Below are positions 33,501-43,200 of a DNA stretch of 64,000 nucleotides, one piece after another. The notes below the pieces were generated by a model that worked only from the letters and a program-made list of their open reading frames with translations, was not told the origin of the DNA and ran no database searches. The stretch spans positions 63,189,514 through 63,253,513 of the forward strand of contig NC_133063.1 in the NCBI RefSeq assembly GCF_048771995.1, read 5' to 3'. The stretch is from Taeniopygia guttata (taxonomy: Eukaryota; Chordata; Aves; Passeriformes; Estrildidae). Each line of letters begins with the position of its first letter. Positions within the stretch are counted from its first letter, which is position 1. A program made the translations under genes and the position numbers.

Positions 33501-36500
33501 ACTACTAAGGAACCAAGCTGAGACTTCTTTGAGCAGAAAGCCCAGAACTGTGTCTAGAAACCAAGATAGATTTCTCTCAGAGCTCAGTTGCTGCAACAAT
33601 AATCTGCCTAGTTCAGAACATGATGTAGCAACGTCTGATTAGAAAAAGATAGGGCAATATCTTTTGGAAAAAAAAGAGATTTTAAGTTTTTAAATGAAGA
33701 AATTTTAGCCATGCCAGTCTCTTATGGGAGGGATAATAGTAGGCCTATGTATTAATCACTCTCACATTATAACATCGAAGAGTGAAATCAAAGTTTGAAG
33801 GAAAGCAGAATTAACTCTCTTTATTTTAATTATGTGTTTTTTTACTCTTATGAACTCATGCCAACTTATTGTCGCGTTGTGGCAAGTCTGATTTTAACTA
33901 ATTCACAATTTATGTTATGAGAACTCCAGCAGAAGATACCTATTAAGGTTTTATGGGAAAAATATGTTAGTAGTACATATGAAAAATTTTCAGAAGCTAA
34001 GTTGTCTAGCAAACTGCCATATGATAAACCAGAAACACAAACTTTGTTCCTAGGTCATTGTTGAGAGATATTAAACAAGCTGCAAGAAAAACTTTAATTT
34101 CAGTCAAATCAACAAGTACTCCTCTTAAAGCATATTTGACCATGACACAAAGAACAAATGAATCATATGGTACATTTTTAGATAAGTTAATACAAGCTAT
34201 GGAAAGACAATGCCCTGATAAAGCAGCTCATTCTTATATTCTCCAAAACCTAGCATTTGTAAATGCGAATGATGATTGCAAAAAAATTATTTCTACATTA
34301 CCCAAACAGCCTCCAACTGTTATTCAAATGCTTTCAGCTTACAGTAAAATTAGCACTCTACAGTATCTTGCTACAGTACAATCTCATGATTCACTAAGAA
34401 ACAAATTTTAAAAACCAATTGAAGAACAGACAAAACTTTTTGAAAAAACTCTTGCTGCTGTTCAATGAACCTTTACTAAAAAGTCCTGCTTCAGATGTGA
34501 GAAGCCTAGTCATGTGATAAAGAATTACCCTGATCCAATAAGAAAATCTGAAGTACCTTCTGTTTGTCCTCAATATCAAAAAGGGAAATATTATGCAAAA
34601 AATTGTCATTCTAAATTTGATATAGATAGTAATCCCCTACCGTTAAACTCCAAGCAAAGCGCGACCCATCGCGTGGTGAAACAAGTAATAGCAACCCAGA
34701 ATCCAGGGAATTTTCCCCCTTAGCCTTCACTAGGGGACCTCAAAGCCAAACACAATATCTACCTTTACCACCAGTACCACAAGACGTTCCTTCCTATTAC
34801 CTCCAAGGACAAAACTGGAGTTAGCAAACTCAAAATTAATATGGTTTTTGAAAAATTTCTGTTATGAATGTATACCTACAGGTCTGATTAACAAATCACA
34901 ACAAAGACAAGAATTTTTAATTATTATAGAGAAAGACAACAATACAAGTCTTAGACTATTAATTTTTCCAGTTATCATTTCAGTAAACTGCAATGAAGAG
35001 CTAATAGTTTTAGCTCTTCCCCTTAAAGCCCCAACAGTAATTCAACCTTAGAAACCTCTTGCTTTTACAATTGCTTTACCTATAGACATAATCAAACAAA
35101 ATGTATCTCAACAAAATGCTTTGTTAACCAATCAAACGGTGTACCAAGTTGATCCAGATGTGTTTTCTACTCTAATGCTACATGTCTTCTAAGTAGAACA
35201 TACTTAGAAGTATGTTCTAAACCAACCAGAACTGACTTGTGGCCTAACTCATCGTGGTAGAACAATTATGTTACAGGCATACCAGATACGGTGCAGATGT
35301 CTCAGTAATTTCTCTCCTGTTTTAGCCCATAACTAACACCTAATATCACCTATGAGAACACTCACAAGGATCAGAAGAACTACTGTTTGTTTAGAAAGTG
35401 AATCCATGATTACTATTACAAGTCTTGAAAGGAAGACAGCTGCTGTACGTCCCTCTCTATCAATAATTCCTAGAAACTGGCCTCTCGTCATCATCGATAT
35501 AAAAGACTGTTTCTTCAACATACCACTTCATCCTGAAGATGCCCCAAGATTTGCCTTCTCAGTTCCAGTCATCAAGCAAAGAAAGCCAATGCAAAGATAT
35601 CACTAGAAATCTTTACCACAAGGGATGAAGAATTCTCTAACAATTTAACAATATTTTGTCACACAAGTACCGTGTACAGCTTGACAGAAGCATCCACAGT
35701 CCACGATTCTACACTACATAGATGATCTACTCATTGCAGCACCAACACAGACAAAGATAAAACAAACTTGTGACAGCGCTGTTACTGAGATCCAAAAGAC
35801 TGAACTAGAATTTCTACATCTAAGATACAAGAAATCCCACCCTAAAAATATCTAAGATAGAAGATAACAAAACAAACAATTTCACCCCAAAAGATACAAC
35901 TTCAAGTCAACATCAACACTTTGCAAGATTTACAGCAACTTTTAAGAGAAATTAACAAGATGAAACCTATTTTGAAAATTACCAACGATGAACTTGCTCC
36001 GCTTTTTGATCTACTGAGAGAAAACTTTGACATTAAATCTCCCAAGATTTTAACACCTGAAGCTCAACTCAGCATAACAAGTCACAAAAACTTTCCAAAG
36101 AAGACAAGCCCATCATTATGCTCCAAAGAAACCTTTCTTCCTGACTGCTTTGAGACAGAAGCTACAACTTTATAGCCTCATTTTCCAATGAGATCCATCT
36201 GAGAAAAATCCATTATTAATAGCAGAATAAGTTTTTCTTCCCTACAAGTCTCCAAAAACAGTTTCTACAACCCTAGAGATAATAACACAAATTGTAATTA
36301 AGGTCAAAGCAAGACTATTAACCTTAACAGGCAAAGACTTTACAGTTCTATATTTACCTTTAAATACAGATTATTTAGATTAGACATTACAAAATTCAGA
36401 TGATTTAGAAAATGCATTGTTAAGTTTTTCAGGTGTTTGTTCCATTCATTATCCAAGTCACAAATTATTACAAACAAAATTGAGTTTCAAAAAAAGCCCT

Positions 36501-39500
36501 TGCTAAGTGAAGGGCCTTTAAGTAATACAACGCTCTTCACTAATAAGTCAAGAAAAACACATAAATCAGTAACTGTATAGTTAAATCAAACAACAAAAAA
36601 TTAGAAATCGAATATTCCAATAGTAGAAAGTTCTCCTCAAGTAGTTAAACTAGCTGCTGTTGTTAAAGCTTTTCAGCTATTTTCAAAGCCTTTCAATTTA
36701 ATTACAGATTCTACCTATGTTACTAATGTAAGTAAAAAAATAGTTTTAAAAAATATTAGTAATAATAATTTATATTGCTAGCTTTCATGTCTTCATAAAA
36801 TTTTACAACACAGAACTAACCTATATTTTATTTCTCATATTAAAGCTCATTCATCTTTACCAAGATGTTTAGCAAAAAGAAATACAAGAACAAATAAATG
36901 GACCATAGTTATCTCAAACACATTACCAAACATTTTTGAGTACACAAAATTGAGTCATACCTTTTTTCATCAAAATACACAAGCACTTGTACACTTGTTT
37001 CGTATCTCTAAATCCCAAGCTAAAGCTATCATTACAGTTACCCTGATTGTCAGCTTGTGCAAACCCCTGTTTCTACAACAACTCTTAATCCACAAAGTTT
37101 ATAAAATCTACAATTATAACAAACATCACTAAATACCCTTCTTTTGAGATATTTAAAAATATTCAGGTTTCAGTAGATTCACTATCAAGTACAGATTTTA
37201 CCTCTATCCACACAAGAGAACAAGTAATCGTACCTATCAACATTTTTTACAAACATTTACTTCATTACGTGTACCCCAGGAAATGAAAAAAAACAATAGC
37301 TCCACATAATTATCTCAAAAAGTAGCAACATTCCTAATAAATTAAAATGTTCATCACACCTTTAGTATTCCCCACTCCCCCACAAATCAAACAACTGTTA
37401 AAAAGACACATCACACATTAAAACACATTTAGATCAACAGAAGAGGGGAGCAGAAGTAATACCACAGATAAAATTAAGTAAAGCTTTATGTGTTAAAAAT
37501 TTTTTAAACAGTTCTTTTGCAGAACCAGATCCACCAACTTTTAAGCATTTTACAAATAAGACACAAACAAAACTAAAAAAAAAATCCTCCTGTTTTAATA
37601 AAAAGCCTTGAAACAATTTTCCTTTCCAATTAATAACTTAAAGCAAAGAGTATACTTGTATTTCTACAAGTACTGGAAAAGCAAAGTGAATTCCAATAAA
37701 GAATGTCAAACCATACAACACACCAAAACACACTAACAAACCCAAAAGTCAAAGAGCAAACACACAAACGTAAGCTAAACAGAGACTACAAGTCACGCCT
37801 AATGTTCCTATGTCACCTGTAGAATCTGCAAACTTCAATTTAATGATAATGATAAATGTGTAAAGAGCTTGTTCCGTTGAGCTCTTTTAACAAAAACATA
37901 AAAAAGAAGGATTTATTATTATCATTAGATTCTAAAAAATTAACATTCTAAACTCTCCAAAAAATGCAGTTTAAAAGTTAAAATATATAGAAAATTCTTT
38001 TAACAAAGAGTAACTCAACAAAAATAATATGAAAGAAAATCAGTTCACTTTATGTTTTCTAACTTTGCTTACTTTTTATAACGCAAATTTTCCTATACAA
38101 AACCAAAACCAAATGTCTAAGTCACATTAACCAAAGCTACAAGATCAGATACCAAATGTATGTCTCATTCAAATCCAAAAAAGCCTTTTTCAATCTGGTT
38201 AGTTAGTGTACCACTAAAAAATTAGCCAATACCTATATAACACGATCCTTTAACAAAAAAGTGACTTAATAACAAACCAAGTGAAATTACTAATAGAAAC
38301 AATCCCACAAGGGATTAAAGTCTCTAGAACAAACAACTCCTCAAAACAAGTTCAGAACCCCAAGAATTAAAGATCCTTAGTTCCTGAACAATAAATTTCT
38401 GTGTCACATTTTCAAGAAACAATTAGCAAAAATATAATTCTCCAAAATATAATGTTATTCACTCTTACTATGAATATAAAAATTTACGTTTTTAGTGCAA
38501 TTACTCATACACTGTAGATAAAAATCTAAAATTAACCAATATCCACAGAAATTACCAAAATGTTATTAGTTCATTTGTAGAACTAAAACATAGCAAAACA
38601 TTCCATCATACCCTAAAGACAAACCATGTAACATTAGCACACTCACTGTAATAACACCCAGTACTAAAACAGTTTCAAAAAAGACAAGAAAAAAGATCTA
38701 TTAATATATACCCAAAAGATTACAATAGTAATTTCAGTCTGTTAAAAAAAAACCACAAAATATTTCAACAAGCTTTTTTTTACCTACAATTGCTTCAGAA
38801 ACAACATTAAGACAAATAGATAAGATTAAATATTAACTAAACAAACAAACTAATACCACATCCAGTGCACTCAGTAACATGCGAACTGACGTCAGCAGTG
38901 TCCAACAAACTCCAAAATCAAACAACCATTAATTTCCTTTTCTAACACATAAACAGAGTTGTAAAGAATTCAAAAGAATGTGTTACATAAATTTGTCTAA
39001 TCATTCTAAATCCATTCACAAAAACATACAAAAACTTAACATCTACAATTAAAAATAAAGAAACATAGTTAAACAATTGATTCAGTAAGTAGAGCTTAAC
39101 TCCTTAATCAAAACAACTTTACAAGTTAAGTAAAATCTTGTTATTATAATATTAATATTAATTCCTTATTCACTTCATTATTCACAACAAATTACAAACT
39201 CATCAAAAAAGTTTTTATTGTCCAAAAGAAAAATACAAAAGAAAAATTACAAACAATGCACAAAACCTCACCAAAACTAATTAAAGTCACTCACAAATTA
39301 AACCTTGAAATTGAGACCTTAAAAATGCCAAAATTTATCAGAACCTAATACAGATACTAAACCTTACTTTACCCAACATTAATAATGCTTTAACTTAAAA
39401 TTATGGAGCTTAAAACAAAGTACCTTCATATAAAAAGTTTATACATTTTTTCCTAAATGAATAAATATATGCAGTAGTGAAGCTATATAACACAAAGTAA

Positions 39501-41763
39501 TAAATAAGTGACGAGTCAGAAATAGTTTATTTAAAAAGAGTGGGGAAATTGTAGGAATATATAAAAGGTAAAAAACTTTAGAAAGTGCAAAAAGGCCCCA
39601 GAAAGTAGACACAAAGCTGAAAAAGGCTGGGAAAGTTCAAAACCTTCTCCTGGGAAGCTAGGAAAAGAAGAACCAAGTGAATACATTTATATTTATCATA
39701 AGGAACAAGAAAGAACAAGAACTTAGTGATAGTTTGAGATGTCAAAAGTCCTAGATATATGCTTTGCAAAAATAGAAGAAGTTTCAATCTTATATAATGA
39801 ATTATTGTATATTGTTTGAGGTTCATAGAAGTCCTTCTGTTAATGTTAAACCCACATGGGTCCTTTTCTTACTGGTTAGAGTATAATGACTCTGCACTTT
39901 TCTTTTATGCTATTGGTTCAAAGAATATGTAGAAAAAGGCCTTGCATAAACTGCCATCTTGTCTTTGATCTAGATTTGCATGGATGTTCGTTTCTCTGTG
40001 TCTCTTGCTTTTTGCTTGTATGATACAGACATAATAAATCCTAAGTCTGCAGCCAGTCCGAGTCCCATCCTGTTCTGTGAGACGCAGACCGATCGGGCAG
40101 AAAGTGGACACAGCACTCCCAGCTATGGCCACAGCGCTGCCCAGCCCAGGGGGACGGTCACTGCCCTGCTCCTGCTGCCCCACTGCTGCTGACACGGGCC
40201 AGGATGCCCTTGGCCTTCTTGGCCACCTGGCCAGGTCCTGGCCCACCTTCAGCTGCTCTTGGCCGGCACCCCTGGGTCCTTTTGGCCCACACAGCGTCCC
40301 GGCCACAAAGTTGCCTGTTCTACTGCAAATACAGCATTAAATTGTCCTTCTAATTCTACAACCACATCTTCTAAGGAAGTATCATGAAGTTTTATAGGGA
40401 TAGAAATCTAAGTTGCTGTGACTTCAGTTAAAATGGGCTTATTCAACTCTGCAGGAAGTTGTTCTCTCTTAAGTATTCATCCCTGTCTGGTGTCATCAAG
40501 CAATGTTCTCTCTGCAAAACTGAGTTTGTAGGTCTTCAAGGCTCTGAGTTGGAAATTAGGAAATATCCAGCTATGCCGTTGTATTTGTTGTTGAAGGCAT
40601 GAAAATGGATTTTCTTTCAGCCTGCATGCCTGGCCCTCTACAGCCTACTGGTTCTGGCTAAGCACACAGCTTACTCTACAATTGCTAAACAGCACAAACC
40701 TGAAATGTTCCTTTCTCACTCACCTTAGGACCAGCACTGCTGATTACATGCTTCAGGTGACCTGTAGTGGGCAAGGGAAAATGAACCAGACGCTGTGAGA
40801 AAATTGCCTGGGCTGCTGAATCCCACAGAACAAGCACCACAAACAGAGAGTATTTTCCGTTTCACCACATCCCTCCACGAGACACATTTCATTCACACAA
40901 CCAGCAAAGAGATCCAGATAATTGTCTTGGGCGTGCCTACCCTTTGGCCTGTTTAGCCATTAAATGGATACAAACATGACCAAGAAAATGCAAATTGTTC
41001 TCTAACACTCAATGCTCCTGTTCTACCAAACACATAACACATCTTTTTAAAATCCTCTCCTTACAGTACGTTTGGTTTTTTTTTTCAATCAGTTGCATGC
41101 ACAATTTCTCATTAACTTGCTGGAAACAGTTGCCCAGAAAAGCTGCCCCAAAATTCCACTATGATGTGGCAGCTCTATTGTGACACAGCACAGCAGCAGC
41201 TCCAGGGTCCAGGAGCAGACACTCACTGCTTTGGAGTTTGCACTTCCTTGCAAAGGGAATCACTATTTTAACACTCAGTCAAGGGTCAAGTTAGACAGTC
41301 AAATCCTTTCATGACAAAATGTAGAAAGAAAGAAGCTTTCCCTGAATTCTGGGAAATACTGCAGAGTTGTTAGAAGGCCTTCCAAGAAGGTCTCCAGTTT
41401 ACGTTTTCAAAGCTGTCTTGCTTGTGACAGCAAACTGAGGAGATGACAGACTCTACTGCCTCAGACTCTCCCGTGGATGGAACAGAACCCCTGCAGGTTC
41501 CCTTGCAAATGCTGCCCTGTGGCTACAGAAATCCCCTTGTAGCTGAACTCCTTGACAGGAGCTTTACCAAACCAGTGGCACCCTAGTGCTCTTTCTGTTT
41601 CAAAATAGCTCAGGCACTAAGAAAGAGCAGGAAGACATACAAAAGCCACGTTCGGGTACACCCAGGGAAAACCTCTACTTACGTGCCAGGTTAGTGAGGT
41701 AATAGCTGGAATAACAAACGCCATAAACTCCAATAGCTACAGCAGCAACCTTCTCAATCATTG
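16640..41763 (-). CDS. PAK3-like Ser/Thr kinase gene, 19 coding exons, frame complete
   Basis: Coding exons in transcript order: 41761-41683, 40761-40724, 32295-32164, 31839-31711, 29431-29300, 28973-28842, 28516-28385, 26817-26683, 26405-26265, 26204-26070, 25175-25025, 24718-24655, 23935-23887, 23123-23011, 22399-22282, 21437-21338, 20895-20699, 18310-18173, 16811-16725. All junctions are GT..AG with matching phases; the sum is 2202 bases, 733 residues plus stop. Order: hydrophobic N-terminus, Glu/Pro repeats, coiled coil, linker, kinase domain of STE20/PAK type. No CRIB motif is seen. PAK3-like kinases are a known songbird-specific expansion. The kinase half is sure; joining the first two and the coiled-coil exons to it is inference from phase, order and strand. 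Transcription and upstream exons are untested. Confidence 0.75.
17643..18045 (+). mobile_element. CR1 LINE 3' region in the last PAK3-like intron
   Basis: Contains the order of motifs of avian CR1 3' ends in the plus direction: 'gggagactttattgctgctttccaa', 'gtgccccatccctggaat...ttccaggtcaggtgggacagg', 'gagcagcctgatctctttaaagatgtccctgctcattgcagg'. Diverged, antisense to the kinase gene. Confidence 0.8.
18173..18310 (-). CDS. PAK3-like exon 18: C-lobe
   Basis: Exactly 46 codons: [20 protein letters not shown], then [20 protein letters not shown], with the Arg of subdomain XI present. Acceptor CCTGCAG, donor GTAAAA. The equivalent PAK exon is about the same length. Confidence 0.9.
19630..20275 (+). 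mobile_element. Candidate solo LTR in a PAK3-like intron
   Basis: The stretch has LTR features: AATAAA at about 20190 followed by a pyrimidine-rich end ('cgtctccatccatcccgaccgtcc') and an AT-rich U3-like 5' part. Boundaries are uncertain; I could not find a matching target duplication. Confidence 0.5.
20699..20895 (-). CDS. PAK3-like exon 17: activation segment
   Basis: Reads [20 protein letters not shown], then [20 protein letters not shown] and [12 protein letters not shown]. The DFG, APE and DxWS motifs are all present. The phosphorylatable Thr of the PAK loop (RSTMVGT) is replaced by Ser (RSSVAGT). Acceptor TCCACAG, donor GTAAGG. Confidence 0.92.
21338..21437 (-). CDS. PAK3-like exon 16: catalytic loop with YRD
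   Basis: Reads [20 protein letters not shown] and on to [13 protein letters not shown]. The catalytic loop is YRDVKSDN, so the usual His of HRD is Tyr while Asp, Lys and Asn are kept. Acceptor CTCTCAG, donor GTCAGT (non-consensus at +3/+4 but GT). Confidence 0.9.
22282..22399 (-). CDS. PAK3-like exon 15: hinge region
   Basis: Reads [20 protein letters not shown] and on to DEIAAISRE, matching the hinge and alpha-D of PAKs (LWVVMEYLAGGSL). Acceptor TTTCAG, donor GTCAGC. Confidence 0.9.
23011..23123 (-). CDS. PAK3-like exon 14: catalytic lysine
   Basis: Reads [20 protein letters not shown] onward to NPNVVNYLG. The VAIK lysine that anchors ATP is present, and NKNPN..NYL is the PAK signature of the alpha-C to beta-4 region. 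Donor GTGAGTT. Confidence 0.9.
23887..23935 (-). CDS. PAK3-like exon 13: glycine loop
   Basis: 49 bases, acceptor TTTCTAG, donor GTAAAT. Reads [16 protein letters not shown], the beta-2 strand and loop leading to the catalytic lysine. Very short but in phase on both sides. Confidence 0.85.
24655..24718 (-). CDS. PAK3-like exon 12: start of the kinase domain
   Basis: Reads [21 protein letters not shown], whose final GSG is completed by the next exon into GSGTFG, the glycine-rich ATP loop. Corresponds to the PAK segment IVSVGDPKKKY. Donor GTGAGT, acceptor CCCTCAG. Confidence 0.88.
25025..25175 (-). CDS. PAK3-like exon 11: linker to the kinase domain
   Basis: The acceptor is TTGTTCCAG and the donor A/GTACGT. 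Codes for [20 protein letters not shown] and onward to DDSLEQL, then one base of the Arg codon completed in exon 12. The end DDSLEQLRKIV lines up with the segment just before the kinase domain in PAK1/PAK3 (E.LEKLR.IVS). No ISxPxxFxHxxH (CRIB) motif is present. Confidence 0.8.
26070..26817 (-). CDS. PAK3-like exons 8-10: coiled-coil segment
   Basis: Exons 26683-26817 (45 codons), 26265-26405 (47) and 26070-26204 (45) are each flanked by a CAG acceptor and a GTGAGT/GTAAGC donor and are phase 0 at both ends. They code for Glu/Gln/Lys-rich peptides with heptad-like spacing ([40 protein letters not shown]), as in a coiled coil for self-association. All end in Gln, suggesting that they are duplicates of one exon. 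A related open stretch at 25430-25645 lacks a good donor and looks like a dead copy. Confidence 0.6.
27491..27534. repeat. (TAGA)n microsatellite
   Basis: About eleven tandem TAGA units followed by CAGA units. Within a PAK3-like intron. Confidence 0.97.
28385..29431 (-). repeat. Duplicated exon cluster 2 (3 copies, PAK3-like exons 5-7)
   Basis: Exons 29300-29431, 28842-28973 and 28385-28516 are each 132 bases (44 codons), starting 457-458 bases apart. The intron between them (including a 'gcaagagagaagcatga' tract) repeats with them, so the unit is exon plus intron. Each begins [10 protein letters not shown], has a middle [10 protein letters not shown] or a variant, ends in EPESPEP or a variant, and keeps acceptor TTGCCACAG and donor GTAAGTGCC. 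Copies differ by substitutions that leave the frame open, which suggests that coding use was kept. Confidence 0.85.
29820..30161 (-). mobile_element. Duplicated intron block with CR1-like tract, left part
   Basis: 29820-30161 is homologous to 32945-33310, starting with the shared 'tgcttgttggaaaatgagaaaatcaacagg' type sequence and ending '...gcttcagaggggcccaca'. The later part (about 29990-30161) has CR1-like wording on the minus strand. In both places an LTR follows directly. Confidence 0.6.
30162..30810 (+). mobile_element. Candidate solo LTR in the CR1 tract
   Basis: A 649-base block beginning TGTAGACAC and ending ACACGCAGCA splits a CR1-like tract. It has a TATA-like 'ctatatc' near 30518 and an ATTAAA signal near 30604, so sense is plus. 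No clean target duplication is visible (CCCACA against CAGAAA); some flanking CR1 bases appear lost. Confidence 0.5.
30811..31010 (-). mobile_element. CR1 fragment, right part
   Basis: Holds 'gacacaggccaggatgcccttggccttcttggccacctgg', characteristic of avian CR1 in reverse orientation. Homologous to 40100-40315. Confidence 0.75.
31711..32295 (-). repeat. Duplicated exon cluster 1 (2 copies, PAK3-like exons 3-4)
   Basis: Exons 32164-32295 (44 codons) and 31711-31839 (43 codons) lie 453 bases apart, with introns that are also homologous. Each starts after CAG and ends GAGCCA/GTAAGTGCC. Residues include LSAP/LAPS, then EEQ-like acidic stretches, YDREAPS.VT and EPESSEP. The peptides are acidic, Pro/Ser/Thr-rich and probably disordered. 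Phase 0 at both ends lets copies be added or skipped without a frame change. Confidence 0.8.
33130..33310 (-). mobile_element. CR1-like tract left of ERV D
   Basis: Homologous to 30005-30161 and broken at the same motif 'gaggggcccaca'. ERV D starts directly after it, and the CR1 tract resumes at 40100. Confidence 0.65.
34058..34720 (+). pseudogene. ERV D gag remnant (CA and NC)
   Basis: The capsid part has [20 protein letters not shown], the major homology region, then [10 protein letters not shown]. After a stop near 34410 the nucleocapsid reads [13 protein letters not shown], a damaged first zinc knuckle, and [14 protein letters not shown], a second one with a changed second Cys. The capsid fragment keeps 117 open codons. 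No matrix region is recognisable upstream. Confidence 0.8.
35352..37132 (+). pseudogene. ERV D pol remnant (RT, RNase H, IN)
   Basis: RT is visible as [20 protein letters not shown] near 35490-35550 and YIDDLL near 35717. RNase H remains as ITDSTYVTN (about 36700) and [10 protein letters not shown] (about 36835). The integrase zinc finger is seen as [20 protein letters not shown] at about 36965. All are separated by stops and frameshifts. The motif wording is that of betaretroviruses. Confidence 0.82.
37133..39549. other. ERV D 3' internal region, very AT-rich
   Basis: Where env would lie, no envelope motif can be read; stops are dense in all frames. It ends in a purine-rich 'aaaaagagtggggaaat' (39533-39549), a good polypurine tract, directly before the 3' LTR. 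Confidence 0.6.
39550..40099 (+). mobile_element. ERV D 3' LTR
   Basis: 550 bases from TGTAGGAATATATAAAAGG to GATCGGGCA, preceded by the polypurine tract. An ATAATAAATCC polyadenylation signal is near 40033. The first 100 bases align with 33311-33420. Confidence 0.82.
40100..40315 (-). mobile_element. CR1 fragment right of ERV D
   Basis: Continues the CR1 tract after ERV D ('gtggacacagcactcccag...ggccaggatgcccttggccttcttggcc'). About 90% like 30820-31010. Confidence 0.75.
40724..40761 (-). CDS. PAK3-like exon 2, 38 bases
   Basis: Acceptor CCACTACAG and donor GTGAGTG flank two bases plus twelve codons reading [12 protein letters not shown]. It ends in phase 0, which fits any of the duplicated 43-44 codon exons that follow. 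The intron after it is about 8.4 kb and carries ERV D. Confidence 0.55.
41683..41761 (-). CDS. PAK3-like exon 1: start codon and hydrophobic segment
   Basis: ATG at 41761-41759 opens [19 protein letters not shown] and a further few residues, ending with one base of a split Arg codon before donor GTAAGT. About 18 residues in a row are hydrophobic or small, with Glu and Lys before and Arg-His-Leu-Lys after, as in an N-terminal signal anchor or a lipid-associating helix. The next exon (40761-40724) supplies the remaining two bases in frame. What lies upstream (41764 to about 41990) would be the 5' UTR and promoter; no TATA box stands out. Confidence 0.55.
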
Positions 41764-42059
41764 TAGCACTGCTGTGCAGATTTGCTCCACCATCAGAAAA
41801 ATCAAGGCTCTTGTCAGTGGGCAGCTCCCACTGACAAACGCCTCAAGCAGGAGGATGCTCCTGCCCTGAGCGAGCCCTAGGGCTGCTCTGACACTGAGGC
41901 CTTCCGTGCACCAAGACAACCTTCTGATGCCACCATGACCACATGGCAACCATGCCCTGACATCACAATGCAAGCACTCTATATTGGCCAGTGAATTTAG
42001 GCAGAGCAATAACCAACCTTCCGTACAGCAAACGCAAAATAGCTGGGGAAGTTCTCCTC

Positions 42060-42614
42060 TGTCACAAAGCAGCACAAATTCCCCTCGTGGGCCAAACCCT
42101 GTTGTTCAAGGGATCCAAGAGTAACTCCAGGAGTGCACCAAGCACCTACAGCCTGTACCCGAACTGAGCACTCAGATGGGACCCAAGCAAAGGAAACCAG
42201 ACCAAGAAAATGGCCCAGAGCATTGCACACCTGAGAAACAACCCTCACTTTTAAAAATTTAAAGGTTTATTAAATCTTAACAAAGGACTGAATAAGGAAA
42301 ACTTGCAGCACTGGGAGTCTCTATGAACATTACATAGAGCAGCTCATCTATCAAATGGTTGCTCTGCCTTTTATACCCTTCATCCTGCCAAAGTTTTGTC
42401 AAAGTTTTGCCATCCACTGGTGGAGATTTCTTTCTTACCTCTTGACTGGAGGTCAGGTGTTGTTACACCACACCTCCTGGTCACAAGCCGGCCCTCCCCA
42501 AAAGCCCTGACTACCAAGGCTATTGCAAGGGGGAGGGGAAATAGGACTATGGGAGCCTATATTACAATAACATCACTATACATTTTTATATCCACATAAT
42601 ATCTACCTCTTAAC
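42060..42614 (-). mobile_element. Solo LTR upstream of the PAK3-like gene
   Basis: On the minus strand it begins TGTTAAGAGG at 42614, with a TATA box GTATAAAAGG near 42380 and AATAAACC near 42270. The end toward lower coordinates is uncertain. It lies about 300-850 bases upstream of the first PAK3-like ATG on the same strand, so its promoter and R region could supply the transcript's 5' end. Confidence 0.6.
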
Positions 42615-42649
42615 AGTGAGAGCCAACTGTTACATTACTCATCTATAGC

Positions 42650-43200
42650 ACACAGAGCCAGGAGAGAAGGCACTGTTGGCATAACAGCTGAAACAATTCC
42701 TAACAAATCTCCCACATATCTGCACGTTTATTGGATACGCCCAGGGCTCCTGAGGATGTACATCTCTGCCTTTATTCCCCTTTGGAAGCAGTCAAACTGG
42801 CAGCACCTGCCCACCAGCAGAAGCTGCTCCGAGCTGGGAACACAACTGGTGGTGCTGATTTCCAGAGGCTTCTGTGTCCCAGGAGAAGATAAGGAAAGAG
42901 CGGATTGAGAGGTGCTGGCGCTGCTGCTGCTCTGTGCCAGAGAGCCCCGGCTGGGCAGGGCACGGCGCTGCAGGCTCTTTCTCCTGCCAGAGCTGGGCAC
43001 ACCTGGGAACAAGGCATGGCAACTTGTGGGAAACCAAGAGCTTTGTGGGGGCTGCATTGTTCAGCACACACTCAGGCCATCTGTGACACAGAGTTCTGGC
43101 ACCTAAAAAGATAAAGGAGAGGCAAATAGCTGGGAGAGGTTTCATTTTGACCTTTCTTACCTGTTCACAGAAGTTGCCAAAATGAAAGTTACAGAGCAGG
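42650..43200. repeat. Segment beta, diverged copy
   Basis: Diverged copy of 1965-2520, same orientation. The left boundary follows a minus-strand solo LTR that ends at 42614. The donor-like CAG/GTAAG on the minus strand is kept. The right boundary is near 43200, where the copies stop matching. Confidence 0.75.

Larger units (their letters stand above)
33311..40099 (+). mobile_element. ERV D, AT-rich betaretrovirus-like, decayed
   Basis: Plus-strand order: a remnant of the 5' LTR (33311 to about 33420, similar to the first 100 bases of the 3' LTR), gag capsid and nucleocapsid, reverse transcriptase, RNase H, N-terminal integrase, long AT-rich stretch, polypurine tract and 3' LTR. Base composition is far more A-rich than the flanks. 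Every frame is broken. It lies in the second PAK3-like intron, antisense to that gene. Confidence 0.85.
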
